A program made the position numbers and the translations under genes. The notes beneath the pieces are model-generated. The model ran no database searches. It worked only from the letters and a program-made list of their open reading frames with translations, and was not told the DNA's origin. DNA of 54,968 nt from Gordonia lacunae (GTDB taxonomy: Bacteria > Actinomycetota > Actinomycetes > Mycobacteriales > Mycobacteriaceae), in NCBI RefSeq assembly GCF_002149015.1, contig NZ_NGFO01000010.1:124687-179654 (forward strand), given 5' to 3'. This document shows positions 44,215-53,622 of this stretch, one piece after another (position 1 is the stretch's first letter; each line of letters begins with the position of its first letter).

Positions 44215-46132
44215 AGCTCGCCTCGATGGCCCCGGTGAACTGGCTTTCGTACAGCCGACAGTACGCGCCGCGGGCGGCGAGCAGCTCGTCGTGGCTGCCC
44301 TGCTCGACGATGTGCCCGTCCTCCATGACGACAATGACGTCGGCGTCGCGCACCGTGGACAGCCGGTGTGCGATGACGAAACTCGTCCGGTCCGACCGCA
44401 GGTTCGCCATCGCCTTCTGGATGAGCAGTTCGGTGCGGGTGTCGACCGAGCTGGTCGCCTCGTCGAGGATGAGGATCGTGGGCCGGGCGAGGAAGGCCCG
44501 CGCGATCGTGATGAGCTGTCGCTCACCGGCACTCACCCCGCCACCCTCGTCGTCGAGAACCGTGTCGTAACCGTCGGGAAGAGTCCGCACGAAGTGGTGG
44601 ACATGACTCATCCGGGCGGCGTCGAGTACTTCTTCCCGAGAGGCGGTGGGATCGCCGTAGGCGATGTTGTCGTAGATGGTGCCACCGAAGAGCCAGGAGT
44701 CCTGCAACACCATTCCGGTGCGTTCACGCAGGTCGTCCCGCGTCATCTCGGTCGAGTCGACGCCATCGACCCGGATGACCCCGGAATCGACGTCGTAGAA
44801 CCGCATGATCAGGTTCACCAGGGTGGTCTTGCCCGCACCGGTCGGACCGACGATCGCGACCATGTGCCCGGGGCGTGCCACCAGGCTGAGGTTCTCGATG
44901 AGCGGTTTGTCCTCGACGTAGCGGAACGAGACGTCGTCGAACTCGATGAGCCCCTTGTCGTCGGCCGGCGACTTCGGAGTCGCGGAGTAGGGCGACTGCT
45001 CGTCGGCGTCGAGGATGTCGAAGATCCGCTCGGCGGAGGCGACGCCGCTCTGCATCAGGTTGATCATCGAACCGATCTGCGTCAGCGGCTGGGTGAACTG
45101 GCGCGAGTACTGGATGAACGCCTGCACCTCACCGAGACTCAGCGAACCCGACGCCACGCGTAGTCCACCGACGACCGCGACCGCCACGTAGTTGAGGTTC
45201 CCCAGGAACATGATCGTCGGCATGATGACGCCGGAGATGAATTGCGCGCGCCAACTCGACTCGTACAGTTTCTCGTTGCGTTCGTCGAAGGTCGCCTCGA
45301 TCTCGCGCTGACGGCCGAAGGCGGTCACCAGTTCGTGGCCGGTGAAGGCTTCCTCGACCTGGGCATTGAGAGCGCCGGTCGAGGACCACTGCGCGGAGAA
45401 GTGCGGCTTCGACCGTTTGGCGATGATGCCGGTCGCGATGATCGCCAGCGGCACCGTGGCCACCGCGATGAGCGCCAGCAGCGGGGAGATCCAGATCATC
45501 ATGACCAGCAGCGCGATCACCGTCAGGACCGAGTTGGCGAACTGGGAGATGGTCTGCTGCATGCTCTGTGACAGATTGTCGAGATCGTTGGTCACCCGGC
45601 TCAGCAGCTCACCGCGAGGCATCGTGTCGTAGTAGCGCAGCGGCAGGCGATGCACCTTGGCCTCGACGTCGTCGCGGAGCCGCCGGATGGTGCCGACGAC
45701 CACGATGTTCAGCAGGTAGCCGGCCAGCCATGCGAGCAGCGACGAGACGACGTAGAGCGCCAGGGTGATGAGCAGCACGCGTCCGACGGCGCCGAAATCC
45801 ACCCCGACGCCGGGTGTCACGTCCATCGACGAGACCATGGCGGCGAAGGTGTCGTCCCCGCTCTCGCGGAGACCGGCGACCGCCTGCTCCTTGGTGAGCC
45901 CGTCGGGCAGGGTGCGGCCGATGACGCCGTCGAAGACGAGGTCGGTGGCGTAACCGAGCACGCGGGGCGCGATCGCGATCAGCACGACCGAACCCACCAG
46001 CGACCCGAGTGTGATCGCCATCAACAGGCGGTAGGAGGCCAGCTGGGCGACAACGCGTTTGACCGAGGGCCAGAACGAGCGGGGTTTGGATTCGGGTCCG
46101 GCCGCCATCGGCGGACCACCGGGCCGGGTCAT
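44213..46132 (-). CDS. ABC exporter half-transporter, consensus Walker B subunit
   Basis: A 639-residue type IV exporter with six membrane helices and a C-terminal ATPase. Walker A is GPTGAGKTT near residue 425, Walker B ILILDEATSSVD near 550 with the catalytic Glu intact. The signature is VSAGERQ instead of VSGGQ. The extracytoplasmic loop between the first two helices is long (to about residue 100). ATG 46132 overlaps the stop of its partner as ATGA, so the two form one heterodimer. The substrate is unknown (lipid, drug or peptide). The last codon abuts the intergenic repeat. Confidence 0.94.
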   Translation of the reverse strand: MTRPGGPPMAAGPESKPRSFWPSVKRVVAQLASYRLLMAITLGSLVGSVVLIAIAPRVLGYATDLVFDGVIGRTLPDGLTKEQAVAGLRESGDDTFAAMVSSMDVTPGVGVDFGAVGRVLLITLALYVVSSLLAWLAGYLLNIVVVGTIRRLRDDVEAKVHRLPLRYYDTMPRGELLSRVTNDLDNLSQSMQQTISQFANSVLTVIALLVMMIWISPLLALIAVATVPLAIIATGIIAKRSKPHFSAQWSSTGALNAQVEEAFTGHELVTAFGRQREIEATFDERNEKLYESSWRAQFISGVIMPTIMFLGNLNYVAVAVVGGLRVASGSLSLGEVQAFIQYSRQFTQPLTQIGSMINLMQSGVASAERIFDILDADEQSPYSATPKSPADDKGLIEFDDVSFRYVEDKPLIENLSLVARPGHMVAIVGPTGAGKTTLVNLIMRFYDVDSGVIRVDGVDSTEMTRDDLRERTGMVLQDSWLFGGTIYDNIAYGDPTASREEVLDAARMSHVHHFVRTLPDGYDTVLDDEGGGVSAGERQLITIARAFLARPTILILDEATSSVDTRTELLIQKAMANLRSDRTSFVIAHRLSTVRDADVIVVMEDGHIVEQGSHDELLAARGAYCRLYESQFTGAIEAS

Positions 46133-47862
46133 GCGCGCTCCTCCATCGCCATCTGGGATTCGACGATCTCGGCATAGGTCGGGCACGACTGCCGTAATTC
46201 GTCGTGCGTACCGAGACCGACCACCCGTCCGCGATCGAGCACGACGATCTGCTCGGCGTCGACGATGGTCGAGATGCGTTGGGCCACCACGATCACCGCC
46301 GCGTCGCGGGTGGCCGGACGCAGTGCGGCGCGCAGGCGCGCGTCCGTGGTGAGGTCGAGGGCGGAGAACGAGTCGTCGAAGAGGTAGATGGCCGGCCGCC
46401 GGATGAGTGCCCGCGCGATCGCGAGGCGCTGGCGCTGGCCGCCGGAGACGGTCGTGCCGCCCTGGGAGACCGCGGTGTCCAGACCGTCGGGCATCGCCGC
46501 CACGAAATCCGCGGCCTGCGCGATGCGCAGCGCCTCCCAGATCTCGTCGTCCGTGGCATCGGCCTTGCCGTGCAGCAGGTTCGAGCGGACGGTTCCGGAG
46601 AACAGGTACGGGCGCTGCGGCACCAGGCCGACGACCGACCGCAGTTCGTCGGGGTCGAGCCGCTTCACGTCGGTGCCGCCGACCCGGACCGCGCCGGACG
46701 TCGTGTCGATGAGTCGCGGGACCAGCCCGATGAGGGTCGTCTTGCCCGATCCGGTCGACCCGACGATCGCGGTCGTCGTGCCCGGCTCGACGCGGAAGTC
46801 GATGCCGCTCAACACCGGGTCGTCGGCGCCCGGGTACCGGAACTCGGCCGCGTCGAACTCCACCGTGCCGGGATGGGCGGCGAAGCCGATCGGCTCGGTC
46901 GGCGGATGGACCGAGGTGTCGGTGGCCAGGACCTCGGAGATGCGTTCGGCGCAGACCGCGGCGCGCGGCGCCATCATCGCCAGGAACGACGCCATCATCA
47001 CCGACATCAGGATCTGCATGACATAGCTCATCACCGCGGTGAGCGCGCCGATCTCCAGCGAGCCGTCGGAGACCGCGTGACCGCCGAACCAGATGACCGC
47101 GACGATGGTGACGTTGGTGATCACCATGACGACGGGGAACATCAGTGCCATCAGCCGGCCGACGTGCAGGGTCGCATCGGCGAGATCGTCGTTGGCGACG
47201 GCGAACCGCTTGCGTTCGTAGTCCTCCCGCACGAATGCCCGCACGACCCGGATGCCGGTGATCTGCTCGCGCAGCACGCGGTTGACGTTGTCGATCCGTT
47301 CCTGCATGGCCCGGAAGCCGGGGATCATCTTCGCGATGATGGCTCCCATCGAGACCCCGAGGACAGGCACCGCGATGGCGATGACCCACGACAATGCGGG
47401 CGCCTCGCGGACGCCCATGATGATGCCGCCGATGCACATGATCGGGGCCATCACCAGGATGGCGCTGCTCATGACGATGAGCATCTGCACCTGCTGGACA
47501 TCGTTGGTGGTGCGGGTGATCAGCGACGGGGCGCCGAAGGTGCCGACCTCCCGCGCGGAGAACGAGTTCACCCGGTGCAGCAGATCGCCGCGGATGTCGC
47601 GCCCGACCCCCAGCGCGGCGCGGGACCCGAAGAACTGGGCGGTGACCGTGACGATGATCTGCGCGACGCTCACCAGCAGCATCCATCCGCCGATGCGCAG
47701 GATGTAACCGGTGTCCCCGCGGGCCACACCGTTGTCGATGATGTCGGCGTTCAGGCTCGGCAGGAACAGCATCGCGGTGGTCGCGAGCAGCTGCAGCACG
47801 ATGACGAGTACGACGTTGACCCGGTACCGCGCGAGGTACGTGGTGATGAGGCGGGTCAGCAT
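46129..47862 (-). CDS. ABC exporter half-transporter, degenerate Walker B subunit
   Basis: A 577-residue exporter with six membrane helices and an ATPase. Walker A is GSTGSGKTT near residue 365 and the signature VSGGQRQRLAIARA near 472 is canonical. Walker B is IYLFDDSFSALD near 489, with Asp in place of the catalytic Glu. In heterodimers of the TM287/288 and TmrAB type, one nucleotide site is inactive for this reason. The partner has the variant signature, so the degenerate Walker B and the divergent signature fall in the same composite site, as expected. The MLTRLITTYLARYR start is typical. Confidence 0.94.
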   Translation of the reverse strand: MLTRLITTYLARYRVNVVLVIVLQLLATTAMLFLPSLNADIIDNGVARGDTGYILRIGGWMLLVSVAQIIVTVTAQFFGSRAALGVGRDIRGDLLHRVNSFSAREVGTFGAPSLITRTTNDVQQVQMLIVMSSAILVMAPIMCIGGIIMGVREAPALSWVIAIAVPVLGVSMGAIIAKMIPGFRAMQERIDNVNRVLREQITGIRVVRAFVREDYERKRFAVANDDLADATLHVGRLMALMFPVVMVITNVTIVAVIWFGGHAVSDGSLEIGALTAVMSYVMQILMSVMMASFLAMMAPRAAVCAERISEVLATDTSVHPPTEPIGFAAHPGTVEFDAAEFRYPGADDPVLSGIDFRVEPGTTTAIVGSTGSGKTTLIGLVPRLIDTTSGAVRVGGTDVKRLDPDELRSVVGLVPQRPYLFSGTVRSNLLHGKADATDDEIWEALRIAQAADFVAAMPDGLDTAVSQGGTTVSGGQRQRLAIARALIRRPAIYLFDDSFSALDLTTDARLRAALRPATRDAAVIVVAQRISTIVDAEQIVVLDRGRVVGLGTHDELRQSCPTYAEIVESQMAMEERA

Positions 47863-47994
47863 CTGACCGCCGGGAACGGGAGCGGGCCGGATTTCACTGC
47901 GATCACCTGCGCAAGAGTAGTTGCCGCTCGCAACGGACGCCGCAGAGTATCGGCCCGACGGGACCCGGGGCCGGCGAGGACGGTGGACAGCTGG

Positions 47995-48804
47995 TCAGAC
48001 GGTCGGCGGTTCGGTGAGCGCGACAGCCGCCTCCGCGGTGTGGGTGAGGAAGGTGAACGACTCCTGGAAGTACAGGTTCACCACATCGGCGTCGTGTGAG
48101 TCGTAGCCGATCGACACGTCCTGGCCGATGGTCAGCTCGAAGTCGCCGCCGCGGGTGCTCATGACGAACGCGCCGCTGATCGCGGGCGCCCACACGATGT
48201 CGCCGGTGAACAGGCGCTGGATGTGCTCGAGGATCGGGTAACCGTGGTTCGACGTCTCGTTGACCTGGGTGTAGGCCTCAGCCGAGAGGGCCACCGCGTA
48301 CGGGCCGTCGACCGACGCCAGCCGGAGCGTGCTCAACGCCTGGCTGACCGCTTCCGGGTAGTCGCGCACGTCGGTGGGCAGCGGGATCGGGGCGGCGGCG
48401 GCCTCGGCCCGGATGCCGCTGATCGACGCCGCGGCGTATCCCTCAAAGATGGCCCGGTCCTCGGCGAGTGCGAGTTCGCGCGCGGCCTCCACGACCGGGT
48501 CCCAGTCGGAGTCCTTGGCGCCGCGATCGACGTCGTCGATGGCCTCCCGGGACACCGTGAACGGGACCTTGAGTTCGACCAGCGACTGGGTGCGGCGCTG
48601 GAATGCGGTGATGCCCTGGGCCGGTGAGTCGATCTTGGTGCGATGTCCCAGGGTCACCGACGCGGTGTCGGAACCGAGCGGCCCGGTCACGTCGACGAGG
48701 CGCCGGCCCGCGACGTTGCGCTTGAACGAGCGGGTCGCCTCCTCCTCGATCTCCGCCCACGCCGCGTCGGAGATCGGTGCGAGTTCGCGATGCAGGTTGT
48801 TCAT
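47995..48804 (-). CDS. Family 1 encapsulin shell protein (linocin M18/CFP29-like)
   Basis: A 269-residue capsid-like protein that assembles into a nanocompartment. The N terminus MNNLHRELAPISDAAWAEIE and LVDVTGPLG match family 1 encapsulins, as does HK97-like TQVNETSNHGYPILEHIQ and the late FTFLTHTAEAAVALTEP. It is the same length as mycobacterial CFP29. It is 39 bp downstream of the DyP peroxidase gene, whose product carries the cargo tail. AGGAGG before ATG 48804 is a strong ribosome site. A role in peroxide or iron/haem stress is inferred from mycobacterial homologues. Confidence 0.96.
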   Translation of the reverse strand: MNNLHRELAPISDAAWAEIEEEATRSFKRNVAGRRLVDVTGPLGSDTASVTLGHRTKIDSPAQGITAFQRRTQSLVELKVPFTVSREAIDDVDRGAKDSDWDPVVEAARELALAEDRAIFEGYAAASISGIRAEAAAAPIPLPTDVRDYPEAVSQALSTLRLASVDGPYAVALSAEAYTQVNETSNHGYPILEHIQRLFTGDIVWAPAISGAFVMSTRGGDFELTIGQDVSIGYDSHDADVVNLYFQESFTFLTHTAEAAVALTEPPTV

Positions 48805-48843
48805 GGTGTCCTCCTGGTGCGGTGGTCGGTTCTCGAGGTGTCG

Positions 48844-49857
48844 TCAGTGCAGAGACCCGATACCCAGCGAACCGTCGGAACGGGTCGCCGGCACCGGGGG
48901 TGCGTCGGATGCGGCGTCGGGCGCGGGCGGCAGGTCTTCGAGGAAGTCGAGCGTCGGGGTGAAGAACTGCGATCCGGTGACCGCCGTGGTGAAGTCGAGG
49001 AGGCGGTCATAGGTGCCGGGCGGGTCGCCGATGAACATCTTGCGCAGCATCTCCTCGGTGACATCGGGTGCAGCCGAGTAGGCGATGTAGAAGGTGCCGT
49101 TGACGCCCGCGCCCGAGACGTCGCCGTAGGGCATGTTGTCGCGGACCACGTCGATCTCCTCGCCGTTCTCGTCCTCGACGACGTTCAGCGCGATGTGGGA
49201 GTTCGGGGGCTTCACCTCGTCGGACATCTCGACGTTGTCGAGCTTGGTGCGCCCGATCGCGGCTTCCTGGTCCTCGGTGCTCAGGTCGTTCCAGGACGAC
49301 AGATCGTGCACGTAGCGCTGGATCGCGACGTAGCTGCCACCCTCGAAGTCCGGGTCCTCCTCGCCGACCGTGATCGCGTCGATCGCGGCCTGTCCGGTCG
49401 GGTTCTCGGTGCCGTCGACGAACCCGATGAGGTCGCGGAGGTCGAAGTAACGGAACCCGTGCACCTCGTCGACCACGGTGACCGCGTCCCCCAGCGCCTC
49501 GGTGATCTTGGCGCCCAGCTCGTAGCACAGGCCCATGTCGTCGGATTTGATGTGCACGAGAAGGTCGGCGGGCGTCGCCGGGGCGGTGTGGACCTCGCCC
49601 TCGTACGGGACGAACGGACGCAACGAGCGCGGCCGCGGGCCGGCGAACAGGCGGTCCCACGCCGCGGATCCGATCGACACGATCCCGGCCAGCGCCGCCT
49701 CCGGCGCTCGCGAGGACACCGCGTTGTTCAGTCCGGGGATCTCTTCCAACGCATCGCGAACCGCGTCCTCACCGCCGTCGTCGATGGTGAAGACAAGGAA
49801 GATCGCCGACTTCGTCTTCCGGGTCAGGATCGTCTGGGGGACCGGCACGCTGAACAC
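48844..49857 (-). CDS. DyP-type peroxidase, encapsulin cargo
   Basis: A 337-residue haem peroxidase (334 if GTG 49848 is used). The signature GFVDGTENP near residue 148 contains the distal Asp, the proximal His is in NSHIALN near 221, and the arginine in IVRHN-like VVRDNMPYG is conserved. The C terminus ends DGSLGIGSLH, which matches the family 1 cargo-loading peptide but has His where Lys is usual, and stops there. A Pro/Ala-rich linker (DLPPAPDAASDAPPVPA) precedes it. GTG 49857 precedes VPVPQTILTRKTKSAIFLVFT. Encapsulin follows after 39 bp. Confidence 0.95.
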   Translation of the reverse strand: MFSVPVPQTILTRKTKSAIFLVFTIDDGGEDAVRDALEEIPGLNNAVSSRAPEAALAGIVSIGSAAWDRLFAGPRPRSLRPFVPYEGEVHTAPATPADLLVHIKSDDMGLCYELGAKITEALGDAVTVVDEVHGFRYFDLRDLIGFVDGTENPTGQAAIDAITVGEEDPDFEGGSYVAIQRYVHDLSSWNDLSTEDQEAAIGRTKLDNVEMSDEVKPPNSHIALNVVEDENGEEIDVVRDNMPYGDVSGAGVNGTFYIAYSAAPDVTEEMLRKMFIGDPPGTYDRLLDFTTAVTGSQFFTPTLDFLEDLPPAPDAASDAPPVPATRSDGSLGIGSLH

Positions 49858-49954
49858 ACTAGCCCATGCGCAGGTGCCGTGGGGCAGCAGATCGTGCCGC
49901 GAATGTAGAGGGCAGGCAACCCTTTTCGACGACGAGGTGCGGTCGTACCGGCGA

Positions 49955-51631
49955 TCAGCCGCGCGGTGTGGCCCGGGCCACTGCCCGCCCGGCTGCCCGG
50001 CCGGAGAAGATGCATCCGCCGAGGAACGTGCCCTCCAGGGCGTTGTAACCGTGCACGCCGCCGCCGCCGAAGCCCGCGACCTCACCGGCGGCGAACAGGC
50101 CGTCGAAGGCGCTGCCGTCGGGTCGGAGTACCTGGGAGTCGAGGTTGGTCTCGAGACCGCCCAGGGTCTTGCGGGTGAGGACGTTGAGCCGAACCGCGAT
50201 CAGCGGGCCGTGCTCCGGATCGAGCAGCCGGTGCGGCTTGGCGACGCGAACGATCTTGTCGCCGAGGAACTGTCGGGCGTTGGTGATCGCCATCAGCTGC
50301 GCGTCCTTGGAGAACTTGTTGCCGATCTCGGCGTCGCGCGCGGAGATGATCCGTTCGATGTGTGCGAGGTCGAGCTCGGGCCCGCGGGCGATCTTGTTCA
50401 TCCCGGCCACCAGCTCGGGCAGGTTGTCGGCGACCACGAAGTCGACGCCGTTTCGCACGAAGGCGTCCACCGGCCCCGCGGCACCCTTCGCGAGCCGGCT
50501 CCGCGCGGTGAGCTTGAGGTCCTTCTCGGTGATGTCGGGGTTCTGTTCCGATCCCGACAGCATGAACTCCTTCTCCACGATCGTCTGGGTGAGGATGAAC
50601 CACGAGTAGTCGTGACCGGCCGACAGGATCGCCTTCATCGTCGAATTGGTGTCGAAGCCGGGGAAGTTCGGTGGGGCGAGGCGATTGCCGTTGGCGTCGA
50701 GCCAGAGTGACGACGGACCGGGGATGATCCGGATCGCGTGGTCGGGCCAGATCGGGTCCCAGTTGTGGATGCCCTCGGTGTAGTGCCACATCCGGTCTCG
50801 GTTGACGATGTTGGCGCCAGCGGTCTCGCTGATCTCCAGCATGCGGCCGTCGACATGGGCCGGGACGCCGGAGATCATCGTCTCCGGAGCGGGGCCGAGG
50901 CGCTCGACCGGCCAGTTCTTGCGGATCAGATCGTGGTTGTGTCCGATGCCGCCGGACGTGACGATGACCGCCCCGGCACGGATCTCGAAGTCGCCCACGA
51001 CGTCTCGGTTCGACGCCCGGCCACGGTCGACGTCGGTCGGGGCGAGGGTCACACCTCGCACGCCCACGGCGGCGCCGCCGTCGTCGACGACGAGCTCGTC
51101 GACGCGATGCCGGAACCGGAACTCGACGAGCCCGCGCTTCTCCGCCTCCAGGACCGGCTCGGCGAAGACCCGGACCACCTCCGGTCCGGTTCCCCACGTG
51201 AGATGGAACCGGGGCACGGAGTTGCCGTGGCCGTCGGCGAACCCGCCGCCGCGTTCGGCCCACCCGACGATGGGGGTGATCCGCAGGCCGAGGTCGTGCA
51301 GGTATTGCCGTTTCTCGGTGGCGGCGAAGTCCACGTACGCGCGGGCCCACTGGCGTGGCCAGTAGTCCTCGTCGTCACGATCGAATCCCGCCGACCCCAT
51401 CCAGTCCTGCAGCGCGAGGTCGGCAGAGTCGCGGATGCCCAGCCGTCGCTGCTCGGGGGTGTCCACCATGAACAATCCGCCCAACGACCAGAACGCCTGC
51501 GCGCCAAGGTTGTTGCGATTCTCCTGATCGACCACGACGACGCGGCGCCCGGCCTTGGTGAGCTCGTATGTCGCGACGAGTCCCGCCAGTCCCGCACCGA
51601 CGACCACCGCGTCGGCCCCGTGCTCCGTCAC
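49955..51631 (-). CDS. FAD-binding dehydrogenase (KstD-like, Rv0785 type)
   Basis: A 558-residue flavoprotein of the fumarate reductase/3-ketosteroid dehydrogenase superfamily. The dinucleotide motif VVVGAGLAGLVATYEL is near residue 10. The C-terminal flavin segment GLFAAGEVAGFGGGGVHGYNALEGTF is typical. Long regions such as QAFWSLGGLFMVDTPEQ and MWHYTEGIHNWDPIW match the mycobacterial FAD-binding dehydrogenase Rv0785 from memory. In M. tuberculosis that gene lies not far from the encapsulin-DyP genes Rv0798c-Rv0799c. The substrate is not established. The 97 bases downstream lead to DyP. Confidence 0.9.
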   Translation of the reverse strand: MTEHGADAVVVGAGLAGLVATYELTKAGRRVVVVDQENRNNLGAQAFWSLGGLFMVDTPEQRRLGIRDSADLALQDWMGSAGFDRDDEDYWPRQWARAYVDFAATEKRQYLHDLGLRITPIVGWAERGGGFADGHGNSVPRFHLTWGTGPEVVRVFAEPVLEAEKRGLVEFRFRHRVDELVVDDGGAAVGVRGVTLAPTDVDRGRASNRDVVGDFEIRAGAVIVTSGGIGHNHDLIRKNWPVERLGPAPETMISGVPAHVDGRMLEISETAGANIVNRDRMWHYTEGIHNWDPIWPDHAIRIIPGPSSLWLDANGNRLAPPNFPGFDTNSTMKAILSAGHDYSWFILTQTIVEKEFMLSGSEQNPDITEKDLKLTARSRLAKGAAGPVDAFVRNGVDFVVADNLPELVAGMNKIARGPELDLAHIERIISARDAEIGNKFSKDAQLMAITNARQFLGDKIVRVAKPHRLLDPEHGPLIAVRLNVLTRKTLGGLETNLDSQVLRPDGSAFDGLFAAGEVAGFGGGGVHGYNALEGTFLGGCIFSGRAAGRAVARATPRG

Positions 51632-51706
51632 CGCAACTCCTCACGCCCGCCGCCATCCCCGGGCTGCTCCGGAGCATGTGCATTCGCAGACGAGATTAGC
51701 CCGGCA

Positions 51707-53185
51707 CTACAGCGAGATGTCGGCGTACCGGTGGAACCACGGCGCGGCCGCCTCGAGTCCGGCCGCGAGCGCGAGGAGATCACCGTCGGCACCGAGCCGG
51801 CCGACGAACTGCACGCCGAGCGGGAGCCCGGCGTCGGTCCAATGCAGCGGCACGCTCATGGCGGGGCGGCCGGTGAGGTTCGCGAGCTGCGTGTACGGCA
51901 CCCAGCCGAGACTCTCGTAGATCAGCTTGTCGATGATCCCCAGGCGCGAGATCGCCCGGCCGGACCGTGCTCTCGAGGCGAGTCGCGCCGCCCGCTGCAG
52001 GATCGGCGGCGTGGTCATCGAACCGACCCGGGGTGGCGGCACTGCGAGCGTGGGCGTCAGCAGCAGATCGTGGGTCTGATGAAAGCGGTCCAGGGCCAGG
52101 ACATGGTCGTTGATCCGGTCGAGTGCGGTGAACAGGGGGACGACGCCGGCGGCCCGGCCCAGCTCCGCGAGGGTCAGGGTGTCGGCCTCGAAGTGGGAGT
52201 CGGGAGCACCGGTGAGTCGGCGGACCTCGTCGACCTGCGCGGCGCATTTGGCGAACCAGATGTCGAGGAAATCGCGCGCGAGTGCAGCGTCGTCGTGCGG
52301 CGGGGCGACCTCCTCGACCTGGTGGCCGAGATCGGTCAGCACCGATGCGGCGTGCTCGACCGCGGCGACCGCCTCCGGGTGCGGATTCGCGTTGATCGCC
52401 GACGTCGTAGTGTAGCCGATCCGCAGCAACCGCGGTGGGGTTGCGATCCGGGCGGTGTAGCTCTCGGTGTGCAGCGGCGTCGGGTACGTCGACGACGGCG
52501 TCGGCCCGATGAGTGCGTCGTAGAGGGCCGCGGCGTCGCGGACGGTGCGGGTCACCACGCCTTCGACGCCCATCCCGAAGAGCGGTTCGCCGGTCTGCGG
52601 ACCGAACGGCATCAGGCCCCGCGAACTCTTGAGTCCGAACAGCCCGGTGCATGCGGCGGGGATGCGGATGGAACCGCCGCCGTCGCTGGCCCCGGCCGCC
52701 GGGACGATCCCGGCGGCCACCGCGGCGGCGCTGCCACCCGACGAGCCGCCCGGGGTCACCTCGACGTCCCACGGATTGCGCGTCGGTCCCCAGAACGTGG
52801 GTTCGGTGATCCCCTTCGCGCCGAACTCGGGGGTGTTCGTCTTACCGAAGATCACCAGGCCGGCGTCGAGGAACCGCTGGACGCCGAAGGAGTGTTCGCG
52901 CGCGATATGTGTCGCGAGGGCACGGGACCCGCGGGTCGTCGGATAGCCGCGGTAGTCCTGCGCGAGGTCCTTGATGAGGAACGGGACGCCGGCGAACGGC
53001 CCGGTGAGATCGCCCCGGACGCGCGCATCGGCTTCGGCGTCCATCTTGATCACGATGGCGTTGAGCGACGGATTCACCGCGTCCGCACGGGCTCGCGCGA
53101 GGTCGAGGATTTCGGCGGCCGTCACCTCTCCGGCGGCGACGAGGCCGGCCAGGGTGGTCGCGTCCGCGGACAGATACTCGCCCAT
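51707..53185 (-). CDS. Amidase signature family hydrolase
   Basis: A 492-residue amidase. The Ser-cisSer-Lys triad is seen in FLIKDLAQ (Lys near 70) and [18 protein letters not shown] (near 147-165), with [17 protein letters not shown] following. The amide substrate is unknown. ATG 53185 is chosen; GTG 53191, two codons earlier, is possible. It is divergent from the mycolyltransferase and is followed by the FAD dehydrogenase gene after 75 bases. Confidence 0.94.
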   Translation of the reverse strand: MGEYLSADATTLAGLVAAGEVTAAEILDLARARADAVNPSLNAIVIKMDAEADARVRGDLTGPFAGVPFLIKDLAQDYRGYPTTRGSRALATHIAREHSFGVQRFLDAGLVIFGKTNTPEFGAKGITEPTFWGPTRNPWDVEVTPGGSSGGSAAAVAAGIVPAAGASDGGGSIRIPAACTGLFGLKSSRGLMPFGPQTGEPLFGMGVEGVVTRTVRDAAALYDALIGPTPSSTYPTPLHTESYTARIATPPRLLRIGYTTTSAINANPHPEAVAAVEHAASVLTDLGHQVEEVAPPHDDAALARDFLDIWFAKCAAQVDEVRRLTGAPDSHFEADTLTLAELGRAAGVVPLFTALDRINDHVLALDRFHQTHDLLLTPTLAVPPPRVGSMTTPPILQRAARLASRARSGRAISRLGIIDKLIYESLGWVPYTQLANLTGRPAMSVPLHWTDAGLPLGVQFVGRLGADGDLLALAAGLEAAAPWFHRYADISL

Positions 53186-53622
53186 GTGCACGTTCCGACC
53201 CTAGTGGTTCCGCGAGCCGGTCGAGCGGACTTGGCGACGATCGGCCGGCAGGCAGGACGGACTCTCTCCCCGCCCTGCGGGCACGGTCACCGTTGCCCAC
53301 GCAAACCGGTAACGGCCGGATCGCAGGACGGGAACCGAAGCAGGGGCGGTACGTGGCAGGTCTGTCGCCTATGTCCCGAATGGGCTGTTCAGCGCCAGGA
53401 AATGTGACGTGTCCCACTCCGATACGCGGTCACGGGACCCGCTCTCGCCTTTGCCGTGGCGTTATCGTGCCGTTACACTTCTCCAGGACGGGTACCGCTG
53501 CCCGGGGGGACCAATACAATCCCTCCTCGTACGACTTCGTACACAAGCCCGCAGCAGTACCCGGTAGGCAAGACCCGCAAGCGGCCGGCTCCGGCCGTGG
53601 TGATCCAAAGGAAAACTGACGA
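53186..53622. other. Divergent intergenic region upstream of the mycolyltransferase
   Basis: In 437 bases I see a CGTTA-type direct repeat at 53460-53476, a TACAAT at 53515-53520 as a possible -10 box and an inverted repeat GTACGA-N2-TCGTAC at 53529-53542, followed by an untranslated leader of roughly 100 bases. No open frame with a ribosome site is evident. The leader could hold an unrecognised RNA element. Confidence 0.55.
53460..53476 (-). promoter_or_regulatory. MtrA-like direct repeat upstream of the mycolyltransferase
   Basis: On the minus strand the sequence is GTAACG-N5-ATAACG, close to the direct repeats reported for the MtrA response regulator of actinobacteria. It ends 38 bases before a TACAAT -10 candidate, where an activator would sit. 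MtrA controls cell-wall genes, including antigen 85 in mycobacteria. Assignment is by motif resemblance only. Confidence 0.4.

Noticed and set aside
44213..47686. A single 1157-codon frame suggesting a fused double ABC transporter
   Set aside because: Only the last 639 codons are an ABC protein. The rest is an out-of-frame reading of the separate upstream subunit, which has its own start and an ATGA junction.
50738..53407. Very long open frame (889 codons) on the plus strand opposite the amidase and FAD dehydrogenase
   Set aside because: It is antisense to two well-recognised genes, is rich in Arg/Gly/Asp as expected of a high-GC shadow frame, and shows no domain or ribosome site.
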